A stretch of 64,000 nucleotides of DNA from Mycobacterium sp. Root135 (lineage in GTDB: Bacteria > Actinomycetota > Actinomycetes > Mycobacteriales > Mycobacteriaceae). The DNA is taken from positions 572,541 to 636,540 of the forward strand of contig NZ_LMEZ01000004.1 in NCBI RefSeq assembly GCF_001426545.1, read 5' to 3'. The position numbers were made by a program, and so were the translations under genes. The notes below the pieces were generated by a model. That model searched no databases. It saw only the letters and a program-made list of their open reading frames with translations, and was not told the origin of the DNA. Shown one piece after another: positions 30,493 to 38,620 of the stretch. Position 1 is the stretch's first letter; each line of letters starts with the position of its first letter.

Positions 30493-31397
30493 CCGAGTCC
30501 CAGCGCGGACGCCAGCGTCCGCAACGCGGAACGCGGATCGGCGGTCGGGTCGTCCCCGAGCACCTGAACCACCACGTGGTCGGCACCGGCATCCAGGTGG
30601 GCCCGTAGCATCGCCGCCGCGTCGTCCACCGAGCCCATGCCGACGAGCCCTCGGGCCAACCGGTCGGATCCGCCACGGACGAGGTCTGACTCGTCGAAAC
30701 CCTGGCGCAGCCACGAGTTCCGGTAGTTGGGCAGCCCGCTGTAGACGTTGAGGTGCCCGTGCGCCGCGCTCAGCTGCTCTGCGTCGTCGCCACCGACGAC
30801 GACGGCCTGCTCGGAGACGATCCACTTGTCCGGGCCGAGGATTTCGCGGGTCTTGCGGGACTGCTCCGGCATCACCAGATACGGGTGGGCACCGTCGGCT
30901 GCCGTGCCCGACAGCTCGATCATCTTCGGCCCGAGTGCGGCGAGCAGGCGCGCCGGCCTGCCAGCGCCCGGTTCGATCTGCTCGGGCACGGCGGCCATCT
31001 TCTCAAGGTAAGAGCGCATCGTCGCGAGCGGTTTCGCGTAGGTCCCGCCGAAACCGTGCTCGACGAGCGGGGCGTGACTCACCCCCAGCCCGAGGACGAA
31101 ACGTCCGGGGTGCAGCGCAGTCAGGGTGCGTGCGCCAGACTCGGCTGCCGACGCGGCCCTAGCGTGAATGTTCGCGATACCGGTGCCAACGACGAGCCGC
31201 TCGGTGGCCGCGAGGAACGCCGCCGACTGCGTCAGGCACTCCTTGCCGGTGACTTCCGGGATGAACAGCGAACCGTAGCCGAGGGCTTCGATCTCCCTGG
31301 CGACGTCCTGGGCGTCGGCGATGGGCCAGGTGTCACTGGACCACCACACGCCGATGGTGGCGGGAAAGTCGATCCGGGCGCGTTGGGTTTCGGTCAC
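30489..31397 (-). CDS. Probable F420-dependent LLM-class oxidoreductase
   Basis: A 302 aa luciferase-like TIM-barrel protein of the subgroup common in mycobacteria that uses F420 rather than FMN. Visible features include GVWWSSDTWP near the start, GYGSLFIPEV, LVVGTGIANIHARA and FVLGLGVSHAP. The cofactor assignment is by family resemblance; the genome clearly makes F420H2 because it has fgd. The substrate is unknown. Confidence 0.82.
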   Translation of the reverse strand: MTETQRARIDFPATIGVWWSSDTWPIADAQDVAREIEALGYGSLFIPEVTGKECLTQSAAFLAATERLVVGTGIANIHARAASAAESGARTLTALHPGRFVLGLGVSHAPLVEHGFGGTYAKPLATMRSYLEKMAAVPEQIEPGAGRPARLLAALGPKMIELSGTAADGAHPYLVMPEQSRKTREILGPDKWIVSEQAVVVGGDDAEQLSAAHGHLNVYSGLPNYRNSWLRQGFDESDLVRGGSDRLARGLVGMGSVDDAAAMLRAHLDAGADHVVVQVLGDDPTADPRSALRTLASALGLG

Positions 31398-31447
31398 GCG
31401 ATCGATGGTAGGCGGTCAACCATCGGGTTGGTCGGGCGCCTCCAGCG

Positions 31448-33403
31448 TCACGTCCTCGCGTGCTCCTCGAACTCGGCGAGCAACTCGGGGCGGTCCACCG
31501 CACTGGGGGTGAGGACGTCAGAGGGCTTGGCGCCCAACAAAATGCGCTTGATCGGAATCTCGAGCCGCTTGCCGGTCATCGTGCGCGGGATGCCGGGCAC
31601 CGCGATGACGTCGTCGGGGACGTGGCGGGGCGACGCGCCGGTGCGGACGGCCTCGACGATTCGCGCGCGGAGATCTTCGCCGAAGTCCACGCCGTCGGCG
31701 CAGGCGACGAACAACGGCATCCAGTACCCGCCGTCGTCGAGCTCGACGCCGACCACCAGGCAGTCCTGGATCTCGGCCATACCCTCGACCGCGTCGTAGA
31801 TTTCGGCGCTGCCCATCCTGACCCCGCCCCTGTTGAGGGTGGCATCCGAACGGCCGTGCACCACAACGGAATTACGCTCGGTAACGGTGATCCAGTCACC
31901 GTGACACCACACCCCGGGGTACTTGTCGAAATACGCCCCGCGGTACTTCTCGCCGTCGGGATCGTTCCAGAAGAACACCGGCATCGACGGCATCGGCTTG
32001 GTCACCACCAGCTCACCGGCCTCCTCGGTGACCGACCGACCGCCGTCACCCCAGGCCTCGGCCGCGACGCCGAGGCAGATCGCGTTCAGCTCACCCGCGC
32101 GGACCGGCACCAGCGGAGTTCCTCCGATGAACGCGGTGACGACGTCGGTGCCGCCGCTCATCGAGAACACGGGAACCGCCCTACCGATGCCCTCTTGCAA
32201 CCAGCGAAAACCGCTGGCCGGCAACGGCGAACCCGTCGACCCGACCGCTCGCAGTGATTCGAGCGGATGGTCCTTGCCGGGAGTCAGCTCCTCCTTGGCG
32301 CAGGCCAGCCAGTATCCGGCGCCTGCACCGACCACCGTCACACGGTGGTCGGCGACCAGTTTCCAGAGGTAGCCCGTGTGACCGAACGTTGGGCTTCCGT
32401 CGTACAGCACGATCGTGGACCCGACGAGCAACCCCGACACCAGGAGGTTCCACATCATCCAGCTGGTGCTGGACTGCCAGAGGAAGCGGTCTTCGGGTTT
32501 CAGATCCAGTTGCAGGCTCAGGTATTTCACGTGCTCGATCAGCACGCCCCCGTGGCCGTGCACGATGCCCTTCGGCGTGCCCGTGGTGCCAGAGGAGAAC
32601 AGCACCCACAGCGGGTGGTCGAACGGAAGGGGCTCGACGTCGAGTTCTGTGTCGGCACCGCGGGCGAGCACCTCGGCCCAGGGGGTCACCCCGTCCACGG
32701 GTTCCCCGAGTCGTGGTACCAGCACCGTGGCCACCAAAGTGGGCAGCTGAGAACGGATCTCGGTCAGCTCGTCATGTCGGTTGCGGCGCTTGCCCGCGTA
32801 CACAGAACCGTCACTGGCCACCAGCACCTTCGGCTCGAGTTGCCCGAGTCGGGCGACGACGCCTCCGACGGCGAGATCCTGATTGCACACCGCCCAGGTG
32901 GCTCCGACGCTGGCTGCGCCCAGAAACGCGACGACGGCCTCGCCGATGTTGGGCAGGTAGCCGACCACACGGTCACCAGGCACCACGCCGACGCTTCGCA
33001 GGTACGCCGCGAACGCCGCGGTCTCGGCACGCAGTCGTGCCCACGACCACTCCGTCGAACCGTCCTCGCCTGCCACCACCATCGCGGGCCGGTCCTCGGT
33101 GGCATGACGGAAGATCTGGGTGACGTAGTTCAGTTTTGCACCCGGAAACCACTGTGCGCCAGGCATTTCGGAACTGGTGAGCGCGGCCGTCGGCGGCGTC
33201 GTCGCCTGAATCTCGAAGTAGTGCCACACCGCGTCCCAGAACCAGTCGAGATCGTCGACGGACGCCGTCCACAGCGAGTGGTAGTCGGCGAACTCTCCCC
33301 GCCCGGTCTTGGCCAGCCAGGCGATGAAGGTCGTCAGGTTGGCGTCGTCGACGGTTTGTTGGTCGGGGGTCCACGATCCGGACAGCTGGTCTGCGGCGGT
33401 CAC
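31448..33403 (-). CDS. Acetoacetate--CoA ligase
   Basis: A 651 aa ANL-superfamily adenylating enzyme with the long N-terminus typical of acetoacetyl-CoA synthetase. It activates acetoacetate with ATP and CoA, a ketone-body or polyester-breakdown step. The ATP loop FSSGTTGTPKGIVHGHGG, the A5 region SMSGGTDV, the hinge GRSDATLNRGGVRMG and the C-terminal catalytic Lys in TMTGKRLE are present. It starts 15 bases after the stop of no partner gene on this strand; the GH76 gene lies immediately downstream with a 14-base gap in reverse order, so they may share a transcript. Confidence 0.9.
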   Translation of the reverse strand: MTAADQLSGSWTPDQQTVDDANLTTFIAWLAKTGRGEFADYHSLWTASVDDLDWFWDAVWHYFEIQATTPPTAALTSSEMPGAQWFPGAKLNYVTQIFRHATEDRPAMVVAGEDGSTEWSWARLRAETAAFAAYLRSVGVVPGDRVVGYLPNIGEAVVAFLGAASVGATWAVCNQDLAVGGVVARLGQLEPKVLVASDGSVYAGKRRNRHDELTEIRSQLPTLVATVLVPRLGEPVDGVTPWAEVLARGADTELDVEPLPFDHPLWVLFSSGTTGTPKGIVHGHGGVLIEHVKYLSLQLDLKPEDRFLWQSSTSWMMWNLLVSGLLVGSTIVLYDGSPTFGHTGYLWKLVADHRVTVVGAGAGYWLACAKEELTPGKDHPLESLRAVGSTGSPLPASGFRWLQEGIGRAVPVFSMSGGTDVVTAFIGGTPLVPVRAGELNAICLGVAAEAWGDGGRSVTEEAGELVVTKPMPSMPVFFWNDPDGEKYRGAYFDKYPGVWCHGDWITVTERNSVVVHGRSDATLNRGGVRMGSAEIYDAVEGMAEIQDCLVVGVELDDGGYWMPLFVACADGVDFGEDLRARIVEAVRTGASPRHVPDDVIAVPGIPRTMTGKRLEIPIKRILLGAKPSDVLTPSAVDRPELLAEFEEHART

Positions 33404-33417
33404 TGCGAAAGACCTTC

Positions 33418-34563
33418 CTACTCAGTTGGTTCGGGCACGTCCAAGAGGAGTTGGCCGTCGGGCGTCTCGTCGGCGACCGTGTGCGCGGCCTCCATCAACA
33501 TCCATCCCGACACCTGCACGGACATGTCCCGCTCGGGGATCTCCGAGGCGTTGACCGCGCCGTCTTTCGCCTGCGCGTCCGCTCCGGCAGCATTCGGCAT
33601 CTCGGCACTGCGGTCCCAGAACGCTCCGAACAGGGGCAAACCGTCGACGTTCTGCCGGAAGTCCCAGGCCGACTGCGCCGACTTGAGCACCAACTCCCTT
33701 GCGGTGGCGCGCGCCGCGGTGTCCTCGGGCGAGTCCTCCGGCAGTTGGTTTGCCGCCAGCGCCAGGTAGCGCGCGAGAATTCCGTTGAAGAGGCCGCCGT
33801 CTCCCCCACCCGCGCCCTGGATGACGCCGCCGGGCGCCATGTTGTCGGCGACCGCGTCGATCAGTCGACGGGCGCGTTCGGAATGCCTGGCGTCCTGGGT
33901 GCGAACGGCGAGTTCGACCTCGAGCCCGAGCACGACGCCCTGGCAGTAGGTGTATTGCGCACGCACCAGCGAGCCGCCCTTGATTCCGTCGAACACCAGG
34001 TGGGTGTCGGGGTCGACCAGCGTCTCGTCGATCCAGTCGGACATCTGCTGCGCACGACGCAACCGGTCATAGCGCGCGAGGAAGATGCCCGCAGGCCCGT
34101 TGGCGGGGGCGTTGAAGAACTGATCCTGCTTGCGCCAGGGGATGCCGCCGCCGTCCTCGGGCACCCAGGCGTTGAGGAACTGGTTGGCCAACTTGTCGAG
34201 CGCCTTGGGTCGCTCGATGCCGACCTGGCTTCCCGCCCGTTCCAAAGCCAGTGCGAGCCATGCCATGTCGTCGTAGTAGTCGTTGGTCCACTTCCACGTG
34301 TTGCGCCAGTGCTGGCCCTTGATCTGGCGCTCGATCGTCGCCTTGCGCTCTGGCTGAGGGTCGCGGGTCTGAGCGTCGACGAGGCATTCGAGCAGGTGTG
34401 CCTGCCACCAGTAGTGCCACGTCCCGAACGACAGGCTCTTCTTGGTCGGCGGCCAGGACACCACGCCGAGCTGGGTACCGGGCAGCTGCCAGAGTTTCCG
34501 GTAGTGCCGTTTGGCGATCGCGGCTTCTGCACTGGCCGCGCGATTGGCCCACAGCTGATCCAT
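33418..34563 (-). CDS. Glycoside hydrolase family 76 protein (alpha-1,6-mannanase-like)
   Basis: A 381 aa protein resembling GH76 endo-alpha-1,6-mannanases (Rv0365c equivalent from memory). The catalytic Asp pair is visible in NDYYDDMAWLALALER (about residues 97-112), and Trp-rich helices such as FGTWHYWWQAHLLE fit the (alpha/alpha)6 barrel. No signal peptide is seen, so it may act in the cytoplasm, perhaps on lipomannan-type glycans. I chose ATG 34563 (MDQLWANRAAS) over an upstream in-frame start with a basic extension. Confidence 0.87.
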   Translation of the reverse strand: MDQLWANRAASAEAAIAKRHYRKLWQLPGTQLGVVSWPPTKKSLSFGTWHYWWQAHLLECLVDAQTRDPQPERKATIERQIKGQHWRNTWKWTNDYYDDMAWLALALERAGSQVGIERPKALDKLANQFLNAWVPEDGGGIPWRKQDQFFNAPANGPAGIFLARYDRLRRAQQMSDWIDETLVDPDTHLVFDGIKGGSLVRAQYTYCQGVVLGLEVELAVRTQDARHSERARRLIDAVADNMAPGGVIQGAGGGDGGLFNGILARYLALAANQLPEDSPEDTAARATARELVLKSAQSAWDFRQNVDGLPLFGAFWDRSAEMPNAAGADAQAKDGAVNASEIPERDMSVQVSGWMLMEAAHTVADETPDGQLLLDVPEPTE

Positions 34564-34608
34564 TGAATCTTCCCGTCGCTTCGCTCGCCTGGTGGTTTTC
34601 ATCCTGCC

Positions 34609-35262
34609 CTACCAGGCGCGCGATGTGTCGGCATGCGTCGCGATCCAGGCGTGCATCGCGATGCCCGCCGCCACCGCGGCGTTCACGCTTCGCGTGGAAC
34701 CGAACTGAGCGATGGAGACTGTGAGGGTGGCGCCGCTCTGTGCGTCGTCGGTGATACCGGGCCCCTCCTGCCCGAAGATCAGCAGGCAGTTGCGCGGCAG
34801 TCGGGTGTGCTCGAGGCGCACGGCTCCGGGCACGTTGTCCACCGCGACCACCTCAAGGCCCTCCTCGGCGGCGTAGTCGAGCAACTCGGCGGTGGTCGCG
34901 TGGTGGCGAAGGCGTTGATAGCGGTCGGTGACCATGGCGCCGCGGCGGTTCCACCGACGCCTGCCGACGATGTGGACGGTGTCGACGGCGAACGCGTTGG
35001 CGGTGCGGACGACGGCGCCGATGTTGGCGTCGTTGCCGAAGTTCTCGATGGCGATGTGGAGAGGATGCCGCCGGTGGTCGATGTCGGCGATGATGGCCTC
35101 GCGGGTCCAGTACCGGTACGCGTCGACGACGTTGCGAGTGTCGCCGTCGCGCAACAGGTCTCGGTCGTAGCGTGGATCGTCGGGCAGCGGCCCTTCCCAA
35201 GGCCCGACGCCGGGGGCCGTTCCCCACTCCGTCGGACCGGGCAGCGTCGGGCCCTCAGTCAC
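34609..35262 (-). CDS. SPOUT-class RNA 2'-O-methyltransferase (TrmH/SpoU family)
   Basis: A 217 aa SAM-dependent RNA methyltransferase with all three SPOUT motifs. Motif 1 is IENFGNDANIGAVVRTA, motif 2 LLIFGQEGPG and motif 3 FGSTRSVNAAVAAGIA. The knot fold binds SAM there. Whether tRNA or rRNA is the substrate is open (Rv0380c equivalent from memory). GTG start, overlapping the end of the lipoprotein gene by 8 bases, so the two are coupled. Confidence 0.9.
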   Translation of the reverse strand: MTEGPTLPGPTEWGTAPGVGPWEGPLPDDPRYDRDLLRDGDTRNVVDAYRYWTREAIIADIDHRRHPLHIAIENFGNDANIGAVVRTANAFAVDTVHIVGRRRWNRRGAMVTDRYQRLRHHATTAELLDYAAEEGLEVVAVDNVPGAVRLEHTRLPRNCLLIFGQEGPGITDDAQSGATLTVSIAQFGSTRSVNAAVAAGIAMHAWIATHADTSRAW

Positions 35263-36154
35263 GGGTGGTCCACAGCGCGGCGTGCGTGCCGACCACGGCG
35301 ACCGTCGCATAGAGCAGGGCCTGGTTGATCTCGCCCTGTGTGCACAGCGAGCCTCGCACCGACACCGCGTCCAACGACGAGTCGGGCAGCACCAGCAGCG
35401 ACGCACCGTAGACCGAGCACGCGTACGACAGCCCCTTGCCGGGCAGTGTCGGCGTCACCTGCACCATCAGCGGGCCTCCGCGCCGGATCGACTCGTCGCG
35501 GTAGCGCGACGCCAGCCCGCTGATGTCGAGGCCGAGCAGCATGTAGCCGTTGCCGTTGAACGCCGTCGGCTCGCCGAGCGCGGTAGGCATCAGTTGCGAT
35601 CCGGTGGCGTCGAACGCGTCGACGCTCGTGGACCTCAGCACCAAGCCGGTGTCGGTGTCACTGGTGGGGCTCAGCCCCACCGGGAACGACGCCGGGTAGG
35701 CGGCGATGGTGCCGGGGATGCGGTCCTGCGGCGAATACACGTACACCCCGCGCACCTGGGTCTGATCGCGAAGCGGCCCCAAACAGACCGTCCCGGAAAG
35801 CTTGTCGGGATCCGGCGAGACGGCGGGCTGCAGGCTCAGCGTCGTCACGTTCGAGCAGCTGCCGACTGCGGTGCTCTCGATAGGGTGGGCCAGCGCACCG
35901 TAGAGACCGAACCGCAGGGAGTCGGCCTTCGCGTGCTGACCGCCGGCCATCGACGGTGAGGCGTCGACGTCGACGAGGACGTAGTCGCCGTCGAAACGGA
36001 GGTTGGACGCCGATATGTTCCACCCGAGGACGGCCAGCGATTCTCCGATGGCCGCACCCTGGGTGGCGTACGGGCTCGGCTCCGGGTCATCCGAACAGGA
36101 GACGAGGGCGACGCCGACGACCAGTGCCATCAGCGCCGCGATGAGTGGACGCAC
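35255..36154 (-). CDS. Putative lipoprotein, unknown function
   Basis: A 299 aa exported protein. The signal peptide MRPLIAALMALVVGVALVSC ends in a lipobox with Cys20 as the lipidation site. The mature part is rich in Asp, Gly and Ser with four further Cys, which could make two disulfides in the cell envelope. No enzyme motif is recognised. GTG start immediately after the SDR stop (TGAGTG), and an 8-base overlap with the methyltransferase gene, so it is the middle of a three-gene run. Confidence 0.78.
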   Translation of the reverse strand: MRPLIAALMALVVGVALVSCSDDPEPSPYATQGAAIGESLAVLGWNISASNLRFDGDYVLVDVDASPSMAGGQHAKADSLRFGLYGALAHPIESTAVGSCSNVTTLSLQPAVSPDPDKLSGTVCLGPLRDQTQVRGVYVYSPQDRIPGTIAAYPASFPVGLSPTSDTDTGLVLRSTSVDAFDATGSQLMPTALGEPTAFNGNGYMLLGLDISGLASRYRDESIRRGGPLMVQVTPTLPGKGLSYACSVYGASLLVLPDSSLDAVSVRGSLCTQGEINQALLYATVAVVGTHAALWTTRD

Positions 36155-36931
36155 TCAGGTACGTCCCCGGCCGCGGCCAACGACCTTGGTCGCCGCCCGC
36201 ACCAGGCTTCGCGGCACGATGCGCCCGGCCGTGGTGAGCGCCTTGTACTGGAGCCCGGGGACGATGACCACCTCGCCCTTCGCCACGGCGGACAGGCAGT
36301 CGCGCACGACGTCGTCCACCTCCAGCCACAGGAACGACGGCGTGCCCTCCATGTCGATGCCTGCGCGTTCGTGGAACTCGGTGCGGACGAAACCCGGGCA
36401 CAGCGCATGCACGCCGACGCCCGTGCCACCCAGACCGTTGGCCAGGCCCTCGGAGAACGAGATGACCCACGCCTTGGACGCGGAGTAGGTCGACCCCCGG
36501 CCCGGAAGCAGACCCGCGACGCTGGCCACGTTGATCACGCTGCCCGCGCCCGAGGCCAACATGGGTGGCAGCGCGGCCCTGGTCAAGTGCATGACGGCGG
36601 TGACGTTGACGTCCAGTTGCGCTTGGAGCTTGTCCGGGTCGGCGGTCCAGAACTCACCCGAGGTGCCAAAGCCGGCGTTGTTCACCAGAATTCGCACACC
36701 GACTGCGAGTCGGTCGGCCACCTTCAGTCGGTCGGCGGCCAGCGCCAGGTCGGCGGGCAGCACTTCGACGTCGACTCCGGTGTCGGCACGCAGTTCGGCG
36801 GCGAGGCGCTCCAGTCGTTCGACGTCGCGGGCCACCAGCACCAGGTCGTGTCCGTCGACGGCGTATTGGCGGGCGAAGCCCAGGCCCAGTCCCGACGTCG
36901 GTCCGGTGATCAGTGCAACGGGTCGTGGCAT
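36155..36931 (-). CDS. Short-chain dehydrogenase/reductase
   Basis: A 258 aa classical SDR. The cofactor loop is TGPTSGLGLG (residues 9-18), followed by NNAGFG, the catalytic Ser in NVASVAGLLPG, and the Tyr-Lys pair in YSASKAW. The C-terminus is basic and hydrophobic, as in mycobacterial SDRs that work on membrane lipids. Substrate unknown. It lies 25 bases downstream of ttfA on the same strand and directly before the lipoprotein gene, so ttfA-SDR-lipoprotein-methyltransferase may be one operon. Confidence 0.88.
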   Translation of the reverse strand: MPRPVALITGPTSGLGLGFARQYAVDGHDLVLVARDVERLERLAAELRADTGVDVEVLPADLALAADRLKVADRLAVGVRILVNNAGFGTSGEFWTADPDKLQAQLDVNVTAVMHLTRAALPPMLASGAGSVINVASVAGLLPGRGSTYSASKAWVISFSEGLANGLGGTGVGVHALCPGFVRTEFHERAGIDMEGTPSFLWLEVDDVVRDCLSAVAKGEVVIVPGLQYKALTTAGRIVPRSLVRAATKVVGRGRGRT

Positions 36932-36956
36932 GCCGACAGGTTACGCGGGAGGGACT

Positions 36957-37763
36957 CTAACGCTGATAGTGAGGCGACTGACGCCCGTTGCGCACCGGGG
37001 GACGCTGTTGGGTGTAGCGGCCGACGTCACCACGGTTGGGCGGGGCATCGGTGCGGCCAGCGGGCAACTCGGCGGGACGCGGGGCGACCGGACGGCTCGG
37101 CGAACCGCCGCGCCTGGCGATGGCCTGACCGGCGACGCCGCTCTGTCCCGGCTGCGGGATGGGCGGCAGTACGCGAAGCAGGTCGTTGAACTGCCGGACG
37201 ACGAGCAGCCCTTCGTCCCACTGGGCGCGGGTGCTGGTGACCGGCATGCTGACGAGCGTCCAGTGCTGCTCGTTCCACATGATCTCGGCGCAGTCGGGCG
37301 CGGCGTGGGCGAAGGTCACCATGCGGCGGTCGCAGGCCCGGCGGGCGGCGTCGAGGTTGGTGGAGTACACCATCCGCGGGCCGATGGCGCCGAGCAGCCA
37401 GATGTCGCTCTCGCGGGGTTCCTTGATGTCCTTGAGCCGGACGTCGACCACGACGTTCGTCCCGACCTTGCGGTGCAGGGCGATGACGGTGGCGACGTCC
37501 TCGAGGTCGAAGATGTAGACGGCCTCGCCGCGAATCTGTCCGAGGACGACGTTCTTGGCAGGCACGTCGCCGACGGTGGACATCACGCCGCGCTTCCAGC
37601 GGTCGACGATCTCGGTCGACTCGGGTTCGAAGTCGAACCCATGCGACTTCGCCCACGACTTACGGCGCCGGCCAAGCCCGCGGCGTTTGTCGAGGTCGAT
37701 GTACAACAACACGGCCGCACCCACGAAACAGAGTGCGGACAGTGTGAACCAAAGCGGGACCAT
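36957..37763 (-). CDS. ttfA: TMM transport factor TtfA (MmpL3 accessory protein)
   Basis: A 268 aa protein matching by layout and neighbours the mycobacterial TtfA (Rv0383c/MSMEG_0736), which binds MmpL3 and is needed to move trehalose monomycolate across the membrane. It has an N-terminal transmembrane helix (about residues 3-22), then a basic KRRGLGRRRKS and a cytoplasmic domain of about 175 residues. The tail (about residues 205-268) is Pro/Arg/Gly-rich and probably disordered. Assignment rests on remembered synteny beside clpB and the helix-plus-domain architecture. Confidence 0.8.
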   Translation of the reverse strand: MVPLWFTLSALCFVGAAVLLYIDLDKRRGLGRRRKSWAKSHGFDFEPESTEIVDRWKRGVMSTVGDVPAKNVVLGQIRGEAVYIFDLEDVATVIALHRKVGTNVVVDVRLKDIKEPRESDIWLLGAIGPRMVYSTNLDAARRACDRRMVTFAHAAPDCAEIMWNEQHWTLVSMPVTSTRAQWDEGLLVVRQFNDLLRVLPPIPQPGQSGVAGQAIARRGGSPSRPVAPRPAELPAGRTDAPPNRGDVGRYTQQRPPVRNGRQSPHYQR

Positions 37764-37786
37764 TGCGCCCTAGCCTACTGGTTGGT

Positions 37787-37824
37787 ACCGGTTTCGCCCG
37801 AACTCGTGTTGATCACAAACCGGT
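37787..37824. repeat. Inverted repeat in the ttfA/SDR divergent gap
   Basis: ACCGGTTT (37787-37794) and AAACCGGT (37817-37824) are perfect 8-base inverted repeats with a 22-base spacer. They lie in the 109-base gap between ttfA and the plus-strand SDR gene. This could be an operator for a dimer spanning two turns or a coincidence in GC-rich DNA. No promoter element is certain. Confidence 0.35.
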
Positions 37825-37872
37825 CACGCCTCGTGGGCGCCGTTCACCTGGGAGGTCACGCAGACTGGTCGG

Positions 37873-38550
37873 GTGAGCGAACTCTCCGGCAAGGCCTTCC
37901 TCGTCGTCGGCGCTACCGGAGCCCTTGGCTCCCGGATCGCGCGGCTGCTGGCCGACCGGGGGTCCGACGTGACCGTCAGCGGCCGGTCGGCCGACGCCCT
38001 GGCGGCACTCGACATCGACGGCGCCCACGCCGTGGCCGCCGATCTGCGCGAACCCGACGCCCCGCGGTCGATCGTCGCCGCCGCGGTCGAGCGGCACGGA
38101 CGGCTCGACGGCCTGGTGATCGCCGCCGGCGTGGTGGCCTTCGGCGCACTGACCGAGGTCGACGACGACACGGTGGACGACCTGCTGCTGGTCGACTTCC
38201 TTGCTCCGCTGCGGCTCATCCGCGCCGCGCTGCCCGTACTGGAACGCGACGGTGTGATCCTCGGCATCAGTGCCGTGGTGGCGGAGAAGCCGATGGCCAA
38301 CATGGCCGCTTACTCGGCAGCGAAGGCCGCGACGGCGGCGTTGTTCACCGCCGTGCGCGCCGAGGCGCGGCGGCGCAAGGTCCGCGTCGTCGACGTCCGT
38401 CCGCCGCACACCGAGACCGGGTTGGCCGGTCGCGCGATCGCGGGCGATCCGCCCAAGCTGCCAGCCGGGCTAAACCCCGACGACGTCGCGGCGCGCATCG
38501 TCGAGGCGCTGCTGGGCACGGAGACCGACGTCCCAAGTACCGCTTTCTAG
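37873..38550 (+). CDS. Short-chain dehydrogenase/reductase
   Basis: A compact 225 aa SDR. The nucleotide motif is VGATGALGSRIA (about residues 12-23), VIAAG replaces the NNAG strand, and the catalytic Tyr and Lys are in AYSAAKAA, preceded by ISAVVAE with the Ser. The Asn of the usual NNAG is absent, so catalysis may differ slightly. GTG start. The gene ends just before a perfect hairpin and converges with clpB. Confidence 0.85.
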   Translation: MSELSGKAFLVVGATGALGSRIARLLADRGSDVTVSGRSADALAALDIDGAHAVAADLREPDAPRSIVAAAVERHGRLDGLVIAAGVVAFGALTEVDDDTVDDLLLVDFLAPLRLIRAALPVLERDGVILGISAVVAEKPMANMAAYSAAKAATAALFTAVRAEARRRKVRVVDVRPPHTETGLAGRAIAGDPPKLPAGLNPDDVAARIVEALLGTETDVPSTAF

Positions 38551-38557
38551 CCGCGAA

Positions 38558-38606
38558 CAGACACAAATGGCCCTCATTCGCGTGGAATGAGGGCCATTTG
38601 TGTCTG
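38558..38606. terminator. Perfect 22-bp stem-loop between SDR and clpB
   Basis: Positions 38558-38579 and 38585-38606 are exact reverse complements (22 bases each) with a 5-base GCGTG loop. It lies between two converging genes, so it can terminate both. There is no long U-run after either arm, as is common for mycobacterial terminators. Such length and perfection are unusual. Confidence 0.75.
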
Positions 38607-38620
38607 GTCGCGGGGGGAAC

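Noticed and set aside
29581..30825. A long minus-strand frame over the ADH, DedA and LLM genes
   Set aside because: Composition is Arg/Asp/Gly-rich shadow coding, and it spans three genes with clear family motifs.
36155..36931. pyrE at its usual position beside the RNA methyltransferase
   Set aside because: The gene there has SDR motifs (TGPTSGLG, YSASK) and no PRPP-binding motif.
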